Shown here piece by piece: positions 17,863-28,255 of a stretch of DNA of 64,000 nt; the first letter of the stretch is position 1; each line of letters begins with the position of its first letter. Origin of the DNA: Erythrobacter sp. (GTDB taxonomy: Bacteria; Pseudomonadota; Alphaproteobacteria; Sphingomonadales; Sphingomonadaceae). Made by a program: the position numbers and the translations under genes. The stretch lies in assembly GCF_011765465.1 (NCBI RefSeq), contig NZ_CP050265.1:868001-932000 (forward strand), written 5' to 3'. The notes beneath the pieces were generated by a model that saw only the letters and a list, made by a program, of their open reading frames with translations, did not search any database and was not told the DNA's origin.

Positions 17863-18237
17863 GTGATCGACCTCAGCCAGTATCTGCCGATACTGTTATT
17901 CATCTTCGTGGCCCTCGGGCTTTCGGTGCTTTTCGTGTTCCTGCCGATGGGCGTGTCGCGCCTGACCGGCGCACACAACCCGGATGCGGAGAAGCTTTCG
18001 GAATACGAATGCGGCTTTCCGGCGTTCGAGGACGCGCGCAGCCAGTTCGACGTGCGCTTCTACCTCGTCGCAATCAGCTTCATCATCTTCGACCTCGAAG
18101 CCGCTTTCCTGTTCCCGTGGGCCGTCAGCCTTGGCGAGACGGGCTGGGTGGGCTGGATCGGCATGATGACCTTCCTCTTCATCCTCGCCGTCGGCCTCGC
18201 ATACGAATGGAAGAAAGGAGCTCTGGACTGGGAATGA
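17863..18237 (+). CDS. nuoA: NADH-quinone oxidoreductase subunit A
   Basis: The first gene of the complex I operon. It is a three-helix membrane subunit of about 124 aa ([22 protein letters not shown], the YECGF...[29 protein letters not shown] core, and a last helix near [18 protein letters not shown]). The conserved loop [22 protein letters not shown] marks NuoA. I placed the start at GTG 17863 ([11 protein letters not shown]) by family length; a TTG at 17851 is an alternative. The stop overlaps the nuoB start (ATGA). Confidence 0.9.
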   Translation: MIDLSQYLPILLFIFVALGLSVLFVFLPMGVSRLTGAHNPDAEKLSEYECGFPAFEDARSQFDVRFYLVAISFIIFDLEAAFLFPWAVSLGETGWVGWIGMMTFLFILAVGLAYEWKKGALDWE

Positions 18238-18827
18238 GCAAGCCTTCCGAGAGCACTGTCGTCACCCCGCCGCGCAGCCTTCCGGACACCTCCGGCCTGG
18301 CGACCGCGAAGGGCGGTGAGGTGCGCCAGCCCGACCAGGATTATTTCAACGCGCTCCAGACCGAGGTCAACGACAAGGGCTTCCTCGTCACCTCGACCGA
18401 GGACGTGTTCCAGTGGGCCCGCACCGGCTCGCTGTGGTGGATGACTTTCGGCCTCGCCTGCTGCGCGGTCGAGATGATCCACGTCAATATGCCGCGTTAT
18501 GACATGGAGCGTTTCGGCGCCGCACCGCGCGCCTCGCCGCGCCAGTCCGACCTGATGATCGTCGCCGGCACGCTGTGCAACAAGATGGCCCCGGCGCTGC
18601 GCAAGGTCTACGACCAGATGTCGGACCCCAAGTATGTCATCAGCATGGGGTCGTGCGCCAATGGTGGCGGCTATTACCATTACAGCTATTCGGTGGTGCG
18701 CGGCTGCGACCGCATCGTGCCGGTCGACATCTACGTCCCGGGCTGTCCGCCGACCGCCGAGGCGCTGCTCTATGGCGTGATGCAATTGCAGCGCAAGATC
18801 CGCCGCTCAGGGACGATTGAACGCTGA
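18234..18827 (+). CDS. nuoB: NADH-quinone oxidoreductase subunit B
   Basis: A 197-aa peripheral-arm subunit that carries the terminal [4Fe-4S] cluster N2 next to the quinone site. Ligand cysteines are visible in LACCAVEM (tandem Cys), MGSCANGGG and [14 protein letters not shown]. The first 45 residues form a variable N-terminal tail before [24 protein letters not shown]. It overlaps nuoA by 4 nt, and its stop shares one base with the nuoC start (TGATG). Confidence 0.97.
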   Translation: MSKPSESTVVTPPRSLPDTSGLATAKGGEVRQPDQDYFNALQTEVNDKGFLVTSTEDVFQWARTGSLWWMTFGLACCAVEMIHVNMPRYDMERFGAAPRASPRQSDLMIVAGTLCNKMAPALRKVYDQMSDPKYVISMGSCANGGGYYHYSYSVVRGCDRIVPVDIYVPGCPPTAEALLYGVMQLQRKIRRSGTIER

Positions 18828-19699
18828 TGGCCGTGCTTCATTCCGCCCCGAAGATTGCCTCGCATGAAGGCGTGATCGACGCGATCTCCGAGACGATCAG
18901 CGTCTGGCTGCTTGACGCGCGCGAGGCGCATGGCGAGCTCATCTTCAGGGTTCGCCGCGAGGATATCGAGCGCGTCCTGCGCGTGCTGCGCGACGACCAT
19001 GCCTACCAGCAGCTGATGGAGATCGCGGGCGCGGACTATCCGCAGCGGCCCGAGCGGTTCGAAGTCGTCTATATGCTGCTTTCGCTGACGAAGAACCACC
19101 GCATCATCGTCAAGTGCTCGACCGACGAGGATACGCCCGTTCCGACCGTCACGACGCTGTGGCCGAACGCGGGCTGGCTCGAGCGCGAGGTGTTCGATAT
19201 GTTCGGCGTGACCTTCGCGGGCAACCCGGACCTGCGCCGCATCCTCACCGACTACGGTTTCGAAGGGCATCCCTTCCGCAAGGACTTCCCGATGACCGGC
19301 TATACCGAGCTGCGGTATTCGGAAGACGAGAAGCGGGTGGTGTATGAGCCGGTCGATCTTGCACAGGATATGCGGACCTTCGACTTCCTTTCCCCGTGGG
19401 AGGGCGCGGAATACCAGCTTCCGGGCGACGAGAAGGCCCAGCAGCCACCGCTTGCCGACGAGAAGAAGCCGCCGGTGAAGGATCCCAAGGTCACGGAAAA
19501 GCCCGCCGATACCGGTGCGGGACCGAAGGCGGAAAAGAAAGCCGCCGAAGGCACGGCGGCGAATCCGCCCAAGCTCAAAGACGGCAACGGCGCGCCCGGA
19601 GCTCCGGATGCGACCGAGGACAGCCCCGACCGCGCCCCGGCCAAGAGCAACGTGCGAGACACCAAGGGTGCGACCAAGCCTGAAGGCGGTGACGAATGA
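18827..19699 (+). CDS. nuoC: NADH-quinone oxidoreductase subunit C, with long charged C-terminal tail
   Basis: A 290-aa subunit of the 30-kDa family in the peripheral arm. The core (residues 1-205) has the family signature [23 protein letters not shown] followed by [32 protein letters not shown]. After [13 protein letters not shown] comes an extra tail of about 85 residues rich in Lys, Pro, Ala and Asp/Glu ([18 protein letters not shown] and so on) with no predicted fold. The tail is absent from typical NuoC. It overlaps nuoD by 4 nt. Confidence 0.95.
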   Translation: MAVLHSAPKIASHEGVIDAISETISVWLLDAREAHGELIFRVRREDIERVLRVLRDDHAYQQLMEIAGADYPQRPERFEVVYMLLSLTKNHRIIVKCSTDEDTPVPTVTTLWPNAGWLEREVFDMFGVTFAGNPDLRRILTDYGFEGHPFRKDFPMTGYTELRYSEDEKRVVYEPVDLAQDMRTFDFLSPWEGAEYQLPGDEKAQQPPLADEKKPPVKDPKVTEKPADTGAGPKAEKKAAEGTAANPPKLKDGNGAPGAPDATEDSPDRAPAKSNVRDTKGATKPEGGDE

Positions 19700-20907
19700 G
19701 CATCGAGATCGAAAAGTCGCCGACCACCGAAGGCGACGTCATCACCAATTACACGATCAATTTCGGCCCCCAGCACCCGGCCGCGCACGGCGTCTTGCGC
19801 ATGGTCATGGAGCTGGACGGCGAGGTGATCGAACGGATCGATCCGCACGTGGGCCTGCTCCACCGCGGCACCGAAAAGCTGATCGAGCACAAGACCTATC
19901 TCCAGGCGCTGCCCTATTTCGACCGGCTCGACTACTGCTCGCCGCTGTGCATGGAGCACTCCTACGTCCTAGCGATCGAGAAGCTGCTCAATCTCGAAGT
20001 GCCCGAGCGCGCGCAATATCTTCGCGTCCTCTTCGCGGAACTGACGCGCATTTCCAACCATATGCTCAACATGGGCGCGCACGTGCTCGACGTGGGCGCG
20101 TTCACGCCGAACCTGTGGATCATGGACTTGCGCGAAGACTGCATGAACTTCTTCGAGCGGGCGTCGGGCGCGCGGATGCACAGCGCATACTTCCGCCCCG
20201 GCGGTGTTCATCAGGACGTTCCGGAGAAGCTGCTGGTCGATATCGGCGACTGGCTCGACAACCGCTTCTTCCAGCTGTTCGACGACGCGATGAGCCTCGT
20301 GCTCGACAACCGCATCTTCAAGCAGCGCAATGTCGACATCGCCGTGGTCAGCCGCGAGGACGCGGTGGCGTGGGGCTTTAGCGGGCCCATGATCCGAGCG
20401 GCGGGCATTCCGTGGGACTTGCGCAAGAGCCAGCCCTACGACGTCTATGACCGCATGGATTTTGAAATCCCGGTCGGCACGAACTCGGACTGCTACGATC
20501 GCTTCATGGTTCGGGTGAAGGAAGTGCGCGAGAGCGCCAGGATCATCAGGCAGTGCCTCGCGCAGATGCCCGGCGGGCCGATCGCGGCGGAAAACAGCAA
20601 GGTGGTCCCGCCCAAGCGCGGCGAGATGAAGCAGTCGATGGAAAGCCTCATCCACCACTTCAAGCTCTACACCGAAGGCTTCCACGTGCCCGCGGGCGAG
20701 GTCTATGTCGCGACCGAAAGCCCCAAGGGCGAATTCGGCGTCTATCTCGTCAGCGACGGCACCAACAAGCCGTACCGCTGCAAGATCCGTCCGACCGCGT
20801 TCAGCCACCTCCAGGCGATGGACATGATGAGCAAGGGCCACATGCTGCCCGACGCGACCGCGATCCTCGGCGCGATCGACGTGGTGTTTGGGGAGTGCGA
20901 CCGGTGA
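19696..20907 (+). CDS. nuoD: NADH-quinone oxidoreductase subunit D
   Basis: A 403-aa, 49-kDa-type subunit lining the quinone-binding chamber. Family landmarks are [14 protein letters not shown], the [12 protein letters not shown] loop, [24 protein letters not shown] and the C-terminal FGECDR. In sphingomonads NuoC and NuoD are separate genes, as here, not fused as in E. coli. The stop shares a base with the following small gene (TGATG). Confidence 0.97.
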   Translation: MSIEIEKSPTTEGDVITNYTINFGPQHPAAHGVLRMVMELDGEVIERIDPHVGLLHRGTEKLIEHKTYLQALPYFDRLDYCSPLCMEHSYVLAIEKLLNLEVPERAQYLRVLFAELTRISNHMLNMGAHVLDVGAFTPNLWIMDLREDCMNFFERASGARMHSAYFRPGGVHQDVPEKLLVDIGDWLDNRFFQLFDDAMSLVLDNRIFKQRNVDIAVVSREDAVAWGFSGPMIRAAGIPWDLRKSQPYDVYDRMDFEIPVGTNSDCYDRFMVRVKEVRESARIIRQCLAQMPGGPIAAENSKVVPPKRGEMKQSMESLIHHFKLYTEGFHVPAGEVYVATESPKGEFGVYLVSDGTNKPYRCKIRPTAFSHLQAMDMMSKGHMLPDATAILGAIDVVFGECDR

Positions 20908-21206
20908 TGGATGACAACTTAGGCATCATTGTCATTCAAGCTGGGACGGTAGCAATGGTCTTCGGCTTGATGGTCATGCCGTATGCAATGTCGCGTCGCG
21001 CACACACCCATCGCGCGTTTGCAGCGAAACTCGGAGTGGCCGAGGCCATTGCGTTGGCGGCTTGGTATGTATTCGGCGCGGCAATCGTTATACCTGTGAC
21101 GCCAATGATCGTCGGACAAGGTTTGCTTGTTGGCGCAGTTGCTGCGGCCGCAGTTTTTGCCGCTTGGCAAGGCTATCTTGGATTGAAAGGTCAAGCGAAT
21201 GGCTGA
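20907..21206 (+). CDS. small membrane protein between nuoD and nuoE, unknown
   Basis: A 99-aa protein with three likely membrane helices: IIVIQAGTVAMVFGLMVMPYAM, AEAIALAAWYVFGAAIVIPVTPMIV and GLLVGAVAAAAVFAAWQ. Its start overlaps the nuoD stop by one base and its end overlaps the nuoE start by 8 nt, so it is translated within the operon. Base composition is visibly less GC-rich than the flanking nuo genes (more ATT, TTG and GCA codons), which suggests a later arrival. No family recognised. A complex I-associated role is only an inference from position. Confidence 0.72.
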   Translation: MDDNLGIIVIQAGTVAMVFGLMVMPYAMSRRAHTHRAFAAKLGVAEAIALAAWYVFGAAIVIPVTPMIVGQGLLVGAVAAAAVFAAWQGYLGLKGQANG

Positions 21207-21867
21207 CCGCACCCCCGCACCCGACACTCCCGAACTGCGCGCGCGCTGGGGCTCGTTCGAATGGACGCCCGCGAACCGCAAGAAGGCCGACTGGCACATC
21301 GCCAAGTATCCCGAAGGCCGTCAGAAATCGGCGGTCATGCCGCTGCTTGATCTCGCCCAGCGGCAGGTCGGCGAGGAGACCGATACGCAGGGCTGGCTCC
21401 CGCTGCCTGTAATCGAATATGTCGCGAAGTATCTCGACATGCCGGTGATCCGCGTGCTCGAGGTCGCGACCTTCTATTTCATGTACAACCTCAAACCCGT
21501 CGGCAAATTCCATGTACAGGTCTGCGGCACGACGCCCTGTATGCTACGCGGGAGCGACGACATCATCGCCGCCTGCAAGAAACGCGGGATGGTGAAGGGC
21601 GGAGTGTCCGAGGATGGCCTGTGGACCCTCACAGAAGTCGAATGCATGGGCAATTGCGCGACTGCGCCGATGGTCCAGATCAACGACGACAATTATGAGG
21701 ATCTGACCCCCGAACGCCTCGACGCCGTGCTCGATGCGCTCGCGGCGGGCGAGCAGCCGAAGACCGGCACGCAGGAGCCGGGCCGCCATACCTCCGAACC
21801 CGCTGGCGGGCCGACGACGCTCAAGGAGATGGTCAGCGAAAACCACGATTATCGGGGCGAATGGTGA
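21199..21867 (+). CDS. nuoE: NADH-quinone oxidoreductase subunit E
   Basis: A 222-aa, 24-kDa-type subunit with a thioredoxin-like [2Fe-2S] cluster N1a. Ligands are in VQVCGTTPCMLRG and VECMGNCATAPMVQIND. The N-terminal helical part has FETP-like WTPANRKKADWHIAKYPEGRQKSAVMPLLDLAQRQ. The last 45 residues (GEQPKTGTQEPGRHTSEPAGGPTT...) are a flexible tail ending DYRGEW. Its stop shares a base with the next small gene. Confidence 0.96.
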   Translation: MADRTPAPDTPELRARWGSFEWTPANRKKADWHIAKYPEGRQKSAVMPLLDLAQRQVGEETDTQGWLPLPVIEYVAKYLDMPVIRVLEVATFYFMYNLKPVGKFHVQVCGTTPCMLRGSDDIIAACKKRGMVKGGVSEDGLWTLTEVECMGNCATAPMVQINDDNYEDLTPERLDAVLDALAAGEQPKTGTQEPGRHTSEPAGGPTTLKEMVSENHDYRGEW

Positions 21868-22040
21868 TGGGCGAGAAGGCTGACACCAACAGCGGCATGG
21901 GGATCGCGTTCTTCACCATTGGTGCGGGGATGACAATCACGTTTGGCCTGCTGTTCGGTCCGGCCTTCATCGGCATCGGGCTGCCTTTCATGGTGCTCGG
22001 GTTCGTCTTCATGGGCAAGAAAGGGGAGGGCGAGGAATGA
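21867..22040 (+). CDS. 57-aa small membrane protein between nuoE and nuoF
   Basis: A short ORF starting at the ATG that overlaps the nuoE stop (TGATG). After MGEKADTNSGM it has two close hydrophobic stretches (GIAFFTIGAGMTITFGLLFG and FIGIGLPFMVLGFVFMG) and a charged end KKGEGEE. It is coupled at both ends: its stop overlaps the next ATG by 4 nt. No known family. The continuous overlaps make it a believable gene despite its size. Confidence 0.65.
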   Translation: MGEKADTNSGMGIAFFTIGAGMTITFGLLFGPAFIGIGLPFMVLGFVFMGKKGEGEE

Positions 22041-22249
22041 ACGGCGGCACTCTGGCATTCGCGCTGGGCGGGATCATCTGCTTTTTCATCGGCGCCTACC
22101 TGTCGGCGACCGACCAATTAAACCTCGGCATTGTCTTCATGGGCGTAGGGCTATTCTTCCAGGTGACCTCGCTCGCGCGGATCAAGGCCGAGAAGAAACG
22201 GGCTGCAAGCGCGGCCAGTGAAAGGGATGGCGGCAATGCTGGCCGATAA
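22037..22249 (+). CDS. 70-aa small membrane protein between nuoE and nuoF
   Basis: A two-helix protein ([19 protein letters not shown] and [20 protein letters not shown]) followed by a basic tail. The ATG overlaps the previous stop (ATGA). The end overlaps the beginning of nuoF by about 14 nt. It looks similar in design to the preceding 57-aa protein, and the two may pair or be old duplicates. Function unknown. Confidence 0.65.
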   Translation: MNGGTLAFALGGIICFFIGAYLSATDQLNLGIVFMGVGLFFQVTSLARIKAEKKRAASAASERDGGNAGR

Positions 22250-23528
22250 GGATCGCATCTTCACCAATGTCTACGGCTTCCAGGACTGGGGGCTGAAGGC
22301 GGCGCAGGCGCGCGGCGACTGGGACGACACCAAGTCGCTGCTCGCGCGCGGGCAGGATTCGATCATCGAGGAGATCAAGGCATCGGGCCTGCGAGGCCGG
22401 GGCGGGGCGGGGTTCCCGACCGGGCTCAAGTGGTCGTTCATGCCGAAGGAATCGAAGGACGGCCGGCCGAGCTTCCTCGTCATCAATGCCGACGAATCCG
22501 AGCCCGGCAGTTGCAAGGACCGCGAGATCATCCGCCACGACCCGCACAAGCTGGTTGAAGGCGCGCTCGTCGCCGGTTTCGCCATGCGGGCGCGGGCGGC
22601 GTACATCTACATCCGCGGCGAATACATCCGCGAAGCCGAGGTGCTGCAGGCCGCGATCGACGAGGCCTATGACGCGGGGCTTATCGGCAAGAACGCGTCC
22701 GGATCGGGCTACGATTTCGACGTCTTCATGCACCGCGGCGCAGGCGCCTACATCTGCGGCGAAGAAACCGCGATGATCGAGAGCCTCGAAGGCAAGAAGG
22801 GCCAGCCGCGGCTCAAGCCCCCGTTCCCGGCGGGCGCGGGCCTTTATGGCTGCCCGACGACGGTGAACAATGTCGAGAGCATCGCGGTCGTCCCGACGAT
22901 CCTGCGGCGCGGGGCCTCCTGGTTCAGCTCCTTCGGGCGCGAGAACAACGCCGGGACCAAGCTCTTCCAGATCTCCGGCCATGTCGAAAAGCCCTGCGTG
23001 GTCGAGGAGGCGATGAGCATCCCCTTCCGCGAGCTGATCGAAAAGCATTGCGGCGGCATCAGAGGCGGGTGGGACAACCTTCTCGCTGTGATTCCGGGTG
23101 GTTCTTCGGTTCCGCTGGTTCCTGCCGAGCAGATCATGGACGCGCCGATGGATTTCGACGGGCTCAAGGAGCTCGGTTCGGGCCTCGGCACCGCGGCGGT
23201 TATCGTCATGGACAAGTCTACCGACATCGTGCGCGCGATCAGCCGGATCAGCTATTTCTACAAGCACGAGAGCTGCGGCCAGTGCACCCCCTGTCGCGAA
23301 GGCACGGGCTGGATGTGGCGCGTGATGGAGCGCCTGCGCACGGGCGATGCGGCAATCGAGGAAATCGATATGCTGCACGACGTCACCAAGCAGGTCGAAG
23401 GCCACACGATCTGCGCGCTGGGCGACGCGGCGGCGTGGCCGATCCAGGGCCTCATCCGCCATTTCCGCCCCGAGCTCGAGCGGCGGATCGAAGAGCACAA
23501 CGCACAATTCCAAGAGGCAGCCGAGTAA
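22236..23528 (+). CDS. nuoF: NADH-quinone oxidoreductase subunit F (NADH/FMN-binding)
   Basis: A 430-aa, 51-kDa-type subunit that binds NADH and FMN and carries the [4Fe-4S] cluster N3. The FMN/NADH glycine-rich loop is [28 protein letters not shown] and [21 protein letters not shown] follow. The N3 cysteines are in [15 protein letters not shown] plus a later HTICALGD. Start choice: ATG 22236 has AAAGGG 9 nt upstream; ATG 22227 and GTG 22218 are alternatives. The stop TAA shares a base with the nuoG ATG. Confidence 0.96.
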   Translation: MLADKDRIFTNVYGFQDWGLKAAQARGDWDDTKSLLARGQDSIIEEIKASGLRGRGGAGFPTGLKWSFMPKESKDGRPSFLVINADESEPGSCKDREIIRHDPHKLVEGALVAGFAMRARAAYIYIRGEYIREAEVLQAAIDEAYDAGLIGKNASGSGYDFDVFMHRGAGAYICGEETAMIESLEGKKGQPRLKPPFPAGAGLYGCPTTVNNVESIAVVPTILRRGASWFSSFGRENNAGTKLFQISGHVEKPCVVEEAMSIPFRELIEKHCGGIRGGWDNLLAVIPGGSSVPLVPAEQIMDAPMDFDGLKELGSGLGTAAVIVMDKSTDIVRAISRISYFYKHESCGQCTPCREGTGWMWRVMERLRTGDAAIEEIDMLHDVTKQVEGHTICALGDAAAWPIQGLIRHFRPELERRIEEHNAQFQEAAE

Positions 23529-25561
23529 TGCCCAAGGTTACCGTAGACGGTCAGGAAATCGAAGTCCCGGCGGGCGCGACGGTCCTCCAGGCCTGCGAGC
23601 TTGCGGGCAAGGAAATCCCGCGCTTCTGCTACCACGAGCGCCTGAGCATCGCCGGCAATTGCCGTATGTGCCTCGTCGAGGTGAAGCCCGGTCCGCCCAA
23701 GCCGCAGGCATCCTGCGCGCTGCCGGCTGCCGAGAACCAGGAAATCCGCACCGACACGCCGATGGTCAAGAAGGCGCGCGAGGGGGTGATGGAGTTCCTG
23801 CTCATCAACCATCCGCTCGACTGCCCGATCTGCGACCAGGGCGGCGAGTGCGACCTGCAGGACCAGGCGATGGCCTATGGCCGCGGCGGCTCGCGCTACA
23901 CGCGCGAGAACAAGCGTGCCGTGACCGAGAAATACATGGGGCCGCTGATCAAGACGATCATGACCCGCTGCATCCACTGCACCCGCTGCGTGCGCTTCTC
24001 CGAGGAGATCGCGGGCGTCGACGAGATCGGCGCGCTCTATCGCGGCGAGGACATGCAGATCACGACCTATCTCGAGAAAGCCGCGGCGCACGAATTGTCG
24101 GCGAACGTGATCGACCTTTGCCCGGTCGGCGCGCTGACCTCGCGGCCCTACGCCTTCGAGGCGCGGCCGTGGGAGCTGAAGCGCACGCTCTCCATCGACG
24201 TGTCGGACGCGGTCGGTGCGAACATCTCGCTGCACTCCAAGGGCCGCGAAGTGATGCGCGCGCTTCCCCGGATCAACGACGACGTCAACGAGGAATGGCT
24301 GTCGGACAAGGGCCGCTACATGGTCGACGGCCTCGTGAAGCGCCGGCTCGACCGGGTGTGGATGCGGAAGGGCGGTAAGCTTCAGCCGGCGGGCTGGGCC
24401 GAGGCGTTCGAGGCGATCGTGGGCCATCTCGGCAGCGACAAGGCGAGCATTGCTGCGGTCGCGGGCGACATGGTTGATTGCGAGACGATGTTCGCGGCCA
24501 AGGCGCTGCTCAAGGCGTGCGGCTCCACCCTCGTCGAGGCGCGGCAGACCGGCATGACCTATGACGTCTCGAACCTCGCTGCGGTCAATTTCAACACCGG
24601 CTTTTCCGGCATCGAGAGCGCCGACTGCATCCTGATCGTCGGCAGCCACATCCGCTGGGAAGCGGCGCTGGTCCACCCGCGCCTGCGCAAGGCGGTGAAG
24701 GCGGGGGCGAAGGTGTTCCTCGTCGGGCCGGAATGGGACACGACCTTCGAAGCCGAATGGCTCGGCAGCGACCTCAAGGTGCTGAACCGCGTGCCCAAGG
24801 CTCTGGGTGACGCCATGAAGGCGGCGAAGCGCCCGGCGGTCATCCTCGGCGGCGCGGCTCTGGCCAAGGGTGCGCTCGGCGCGGCGCTCAAGCTGGTCGA
24901 CAAGTTCAAGCTGGTGCGCGTGCTCGAGGACGGGTCCGCCTGGAACGGCTTCAACGTGCTGCACATGGCGGCGGCGCGGATGGGCTCGCTGATGCTCGGC
25001 TTTGCGCAGGAGGGCGGCATGGCTGACCTCGCTGCGGCCAAGCCGAAAGTGCTGCTCAGCCTTGGCGCTGACGAGATGGATTACGAACCCTTCGCCGACA
25101 GCCTGAAGGTCTATATCGGCCATCACGGCGACCGCGGCGCGCACGCGGCGGACATTATCCTGCCTGCGGCGAGCTATGCCGAGAAGGACGGGACCTACGT
25201 CAACACGGAAGGCCGCGTGCAGTTCGCCGAAAAGGCCGTCTTCGCGCCGGGTGACGCGCGCGAGGACTGGACGATCCTGCGCGCGCTCGCCGATGCTCTG
25301 GGCGTTTCGGTTAGCTTCGACAGCTTCGGCGAATTGCAAATGGCGATGATGCGCGAAGTGCCTGCGCTGGGCGAAGAGGGGCTCGCGGATTACGGCGAGC
25401 TTCCCAAGGCCGATGCCAGCGCCAAGGCCGAAGGCGTGATCGAGGCCTACCCGATCAAGGATTTCTACCTCACCAACCCGATCGCCCGCGCAAGCGCGGT
25501 GATGCAGCGCTGCTCGGCCGAACTGCTGCACGCCGAGGAAGTGAAGGAGGCAGCGGAGTGA
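23528..25561 (+). CDS. nuoG: NADH-quinone oxidoreductase subunit G
   Basis: A 677-aa, 75-kDa-type iron-sulfur subunit. The N-terminal [2Fe-2S] domain has [23 protein letters not shown]. The His/Cys site for N5 is in [19 protein letters not shown]. The N4 cysteines are in [12 protein letters not shown] and [13 protein letters not shown]. The rest is a molybdopterin-oxidoreductase-like fold without cofactor, as in all alphaproteobacterial NuoG. It ends [12 protein letters not shown]. Its stop overlaps the nuoH GTG by 4 nt. Confidence 0.96.
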   Translation: MPKVTVDGQEIEVPAGATVLQACELAGKEIPRFCYHERLSIAGNCRMCLVEVKPGPPKPQASCALPAAENQEIRTDTPMVKKAREGVMEFLLINHPLDCPICDQGGECDLQDQAMAYGRGGSRYTRENKRAVTEKYMGPLIKTIMTRCIHCTRCVRFSEEIAGVDEIGALYRGEDMQITTYLEKAAAHELSANVIDLCPVGALTSRPYAFEARPWELKRTLSIDVSDAVGANISLHSKGREVMRALPRINDDVNEEWLSDKGRYMVDGLVKRRLDRVWMRKGGKLQPAGWAEAFEAIVGHLGSDKASIAAVAGDMVDCETMFAAKALLKACGSTLVEARQTGMTYDVSNLAAVNFNTGFSGIESADCILIVGSHIRWEAALVHPRLRKAVKAGAKVFLVGPEWDTTFEAEWLGSDLKVLNRVPKALGDAMKAAKRPAVILGGAALAKGALGAALKLVDKFKLVRVLEDGSAWNGFNVLHMAAARMGSLMLGFAQEGGMADLAAAKPKVLLSLGADEMDYEPFADSLKVYIGHHGDRGAHAADIILPAASYAEKDGTYVNTEGRVQFAEKAVFAPGDAREDWTILRALADALGVSVSFDSFGELQMAMMREVPALGEEGLADYGELPKADASAKAEGVIEAYPIKDFYLTNPIARASAVMQRCSAELLHAEEVKEAAE

Positions 25562-26700
25562 CCGATTTCTTCCAATCGCTCGGCCTTCCTTACGGATGGG
25601 CCTGGACCATCGGCACGCTGACCGCGATCGTGGTCATCTCGCTTGCGATCATGCTGTCGGTTGCGATCGTCATCCTGATCGACCGCAAGGTCCTGGGTGC
25701 GATCATGATGCGCAGGGGACCCAACGTTGTGGGTCCGTTCGGCCTGCTCCAGACTTTCGCCGACGGGCTCAAGGTGTTCCTGCAGGAAACCATCATTCCG
25801 AGCGCTGCGAACAAGGGCATCTTCCTGCTCGCGCCTATCGTCACTTTCACCGTCGCGCTGGCGGCGTGGGCGGTCGTTCCCTTCTGGGAAGGCGGCGTGG
25901 TCGCGGACATCAATGTCGGGCTGCTCTACATCCTGGCGATCTCGTCGCTCGGCGTTTACGGCGTGGTGATGAGCGGGTGGGCCTCGAACTCTAAGTATCC
26001 GTTCTTCTCCGCCATGCGCGCGGCGGCGCAGATGATCTCCTACGAGGTCTCGATCGGCTTCATCCTCGTATGCGTCGTGTTGTTCGCGGGCACGTTCAAC
26101 ATGAGCGCGATCGTGATGGAGCAGAAGGGCTTCGGGCTGGGCATCATCAACGGCTATGTTGTGCATCCGCTGCTGTTTCCGATGTGGGTGGTGTTCTTCA
26201 TCTCCTCGCTCGCGGAAACGGCGCGCGCGCCCTTCGACCTGACCGAGGCGGAGAGCGAGCTCGTCGCGGGCTACCAGACCGAATATTCGAGCATGGCCTT
26301 CGCGCTGTTCTGGCTCGGCGAATATGCGAACATCCTCCTCATGTGCGCGCTCAACACCCTGCTGTTCTTCGGCGGTTGGCTGCCGCCGATCGACTGGGCG
26401 CCGCTCTACTGGGTGCCGGGGATCGTGTGGTTCTTGCTCAAGACCTTCTTCTTCTTTTTCCTGTTCAGCTGGATCTGGGGAACCGTGCCGCGTTACCGCT
26501 ACGACCAGCTGATGCGGCTCGGGTGGAAGGTGTTCCTGCCGATGAGCCTGCTCTTCGTCGCGGTGATCAGCGGCTACCTGATGGCGACGGGGCATTTCGA
26601 GCGGAACTCGATCCTGAGCGAAGGACCCCCCGCCGTCGCGCCCACCGAAATCGCCAACAACACCCCCGCGCAGCCTGACGCTGTGAGAGGCCAGTCATGA
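25558..26700 (+). CDS. nuoH: NADH-quinone oxidoreductase subunit H
   Basis: A 380-aa membrane subunit forming the roof of the quinone chamber, with about eight helices. Family motifs are [60 protein letters not shown] and [18 protein letters not shown]. The start is GTG, overlapping nuoG. The final 40 residues after the last helix ([21 protein letters not shown]) are a soluble tail. Confidence 0.97.
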   Translation: MTDFFQSLGLPYGWAWTIGTLTAIVVISLAIMLSVAIVILIDRKVLGAIMMRRGPNVVGPFGLLQTFADGLKVFLQETIIPSAANKGIFLLAPIVTFTVALAAWAVVPFWEGGVVADINVGLLYILAISSLGVYGVVMSGWASNSKYPFFSAMRAAAQMISYEVSIGFILVCVVLFAGTFNMSAIVMEQKGFGLGIINGYVVHPLLFPMWVVFFISSLAETARAPFDLTEAESELVAGYQTEYSSMAFALFWLGEYANILLMCALNTLLFFGGWLPPIDWAPLYWVPGIVWFLLKTFFFFFLFSWIWGTVPRYRYDQLMRLGWKVFLPMSLLFVAVISGYLMATGHFERNSILSEGPPAVAPTEIANNTPAQPDAVRGQS

Positions 26701-27185
26701 CCACCGCAACCCAGTTCATCAAATCGTTCACCCTGTGGGAATTCCTCAAGGCGCACGCGCTGACCTTGAAGTATTTCTTCAAGCCCAAGGTGACGATCAA
26801 CTACCCCTTTGAAAAGTCGCCGCTCTCCCCGCGTTTTCGCGGCGAACACGCGCTCAGGCGCTATCCCAATGGCGAGGAGCGCTGCATCGCGTGCAAGCTG
26901 TGCGAGGCGGTCTGCCCCGCGCAGGCGATCACGATCGAGAGCGAACCGCGCGAGGACGGCAGCAGGCGGACCACCCGCTACGACATCGACATGACCAAGT
27001 GCATCTATTGCGGCTTCTGCCAGGAAGCCTGCCCGGTCGATGCCATCGTCGAGGGTCCGAACTTCGAATATTCGACCGAAACCCGCGAGGAGCTGCTCTA
27101 CGACAAGGCCAAGCTGCTTGCGAACGGTGACAAATGGGAGAGGGCCATCGCGGCCAATCTTGAAGCGGACGCACCCTATCGCTAG
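26697..27185 (+). CDS. nuoI: NADH-quinone oxidoreductase subunit I
   Basis: A 162-aa ferredoxin-like subunit with two [4Fe-4S] clusters (N6a, N6b) in [18 protein letters not shown] and [18 protein letters not shown]. An N-terminal amphipathic part ([35 protein letters not shown]) docks on the membrane arm. The ATG overlaps nuoH by 4 nt. It is followed by a 142-bp gap, the largest inside nuoA-K, with no clear terminator or gene. Confidence 0.97.
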   Translation: MTTATQFIKSFTLWEFLKAHALTLKYFFKPKVTINYPFEKSPLSPRFRGEHALRRYPNGEERCIACKLCEAVCPAQAITIESEPREDGSRRTTRYDIDMTKCIYCGFCQEACPVDAIVEGPNFEYSTETREELLYDKAKLLANGDKWERAIAANLEADAPYR

Positions 27186-27327
27186 GGGCTTCCCGCAAGA
27201 CACCACAAGGGGGCTTTCGCGAGTCTCCATCCGCCCTTTTCCCGCCTCGGGATTGGGCCACTAACAAGGGATCGGATCGCCGGTATCCGGGCTCGCCAGC
27301 GGCGGGCCATGGCCGGCCACAAGCATC

Positions 27328-27951
27328 ATGATACAGGTCCTCGCCTTCTATCTCTTCGCTGCCGTTGTGATCGCGAGCGCGGTGTTCGTGATCCTGTCGC
27401 GCAACCCGGTTCACAGCGTGCTGTGGCTGATCCTCGCCTTCTTCAACGCGGCGGGTCTGATGGTGCTGGTGGGCGCGGAGTTCATCGCGATGCTGCTCGT
27501 CATCGTCTATGTCGGCGCGGTCGCGGTCCTGTTCCTGTTCGTCGTGATGATGCTCGACATCGATTTCGCGGAAATGCGCGCAGGGTTCATCCGCAACCTG
27601 CCGCTGGGCGTCGCGGTCGCGGTGATCCTGCTCGCCGAACTGCTGCTGGTGGTAGGTGCCTACGGCGCGGGCGGGATCGACATCGGCACGCCGGACGGCG
27701 CCGGCGCGGCGCCGCTCGGCCTCAGCAATATCGAAGCCCTGGGCGCGCTTCTCTACAGCGACTACATCCTGCTGTTCGAGATCGCCGGGATCATCCTCCT
27801 CGTCGCGATGATCGGGGCGATCGTCCTCACCTTCCAACCGCCGAAGCCCGGTGCGCGCGGTCGCCAGAACGTTGGCAAGCAGATCGCGCGCCGGCCGGAA
27901 GAGGCAACCGTTATGAAGAACCCGGAATATGGGAAAGGGGTCGAGCTGTGA
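27328..27951 (+). CDS. nuoJ: NADH-quinone oxidoreductase subunit J
   Basis: A 207-aa five-helix membrane subunit. The conserved start reads [71 protein letters not shown] in helices 1-3. This contains the pi-bulge helix that couples redox to pumping (family knowledge). The C-terminal tail is basic ([16 protein letters not shown]). It ends in a GTGA overlap with nuoK. Confidence 0.95.
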   Translation: MIQVLAFYLFAAVVIASAVFVILSRNPVHSVLWLILAFFNAAGLMVLVGAEFIAMLLVIVYVGAVAVLFLFVVMMLDIDFAEMRAGFIRNLPLGVAVAVILLAELLLVVGAYGAGGIDIGTPDGAGAAPLGLSNIEALGALLYSDYILLFEIAGIILLVAMIGAIVLTFQPPKPGARGRQNVGKQIARRPEEATVMKNPEYGKGVEL

Positions 27952-28253
27952 TCGGCATCGAACATTATCTCACGGTGGGCGCGATCCTGTTCGTGCTCGG
28001 CGTGCTGGGAATCTTCCTCAATCGCAAGAACGTGATCGTGATCCTGATGGCGATCGAGCTGATCCTGCTTGCGGTCAACATCAACCTCGTCGCCTTCAGC
28101 GCCTTCATGGGCGATCTCGTCGGGCAGGTTTTCGCCATGCTGGTGCTGACCGTCGCGGCGGCCGAAGCGGCGATCGGGCTCGCGATCCTTTTCATCTACT
28201 TCCGCGGCCACGGCACGATCGCGGTCGACGACGTCAACCGGATGAAGGGCTGA
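27948..28253 (+). CDS. nuoK: NADH-quinone oxidoreductase subunit K
   Basis: A 101-aa three-helix subunit, an MrpC homologue. The two buried glutamates of the proton path lie in the [16 protein letters not shown] and [13 protein letters not shown] helices. The GTG start overlaps the nuoJ stop by 4 nt. The family length is about 101 residues. The following gene starts only 2 bp after the nuoK stop but is not a nuo gene. Confidence 0.96.
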   Translation: MIGIEHYLTVGAILFVLGVLGIFLNRKNVIVILMAIELILLAVNINLVAFSAFMGDLVGQVFAMLVLTVAAAEAAIGLAILFIYFRGHGTIAVDDVNRMKG

Positions 28254-28255
28254 TA

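Noticed and set aside
23258..25531. 757-codon open frame opposite nuoG
   Set aside because: The opposite strand of conserved nuoG. Long antisense frames are expected at this GC content, and there is no family similarity.
27186..27327. A gene, terminator or attenuator in the nuoI-nuoJ gap
   Set aside because: Only short imperfect stems without a T-run and no ORF with a ribosome site.
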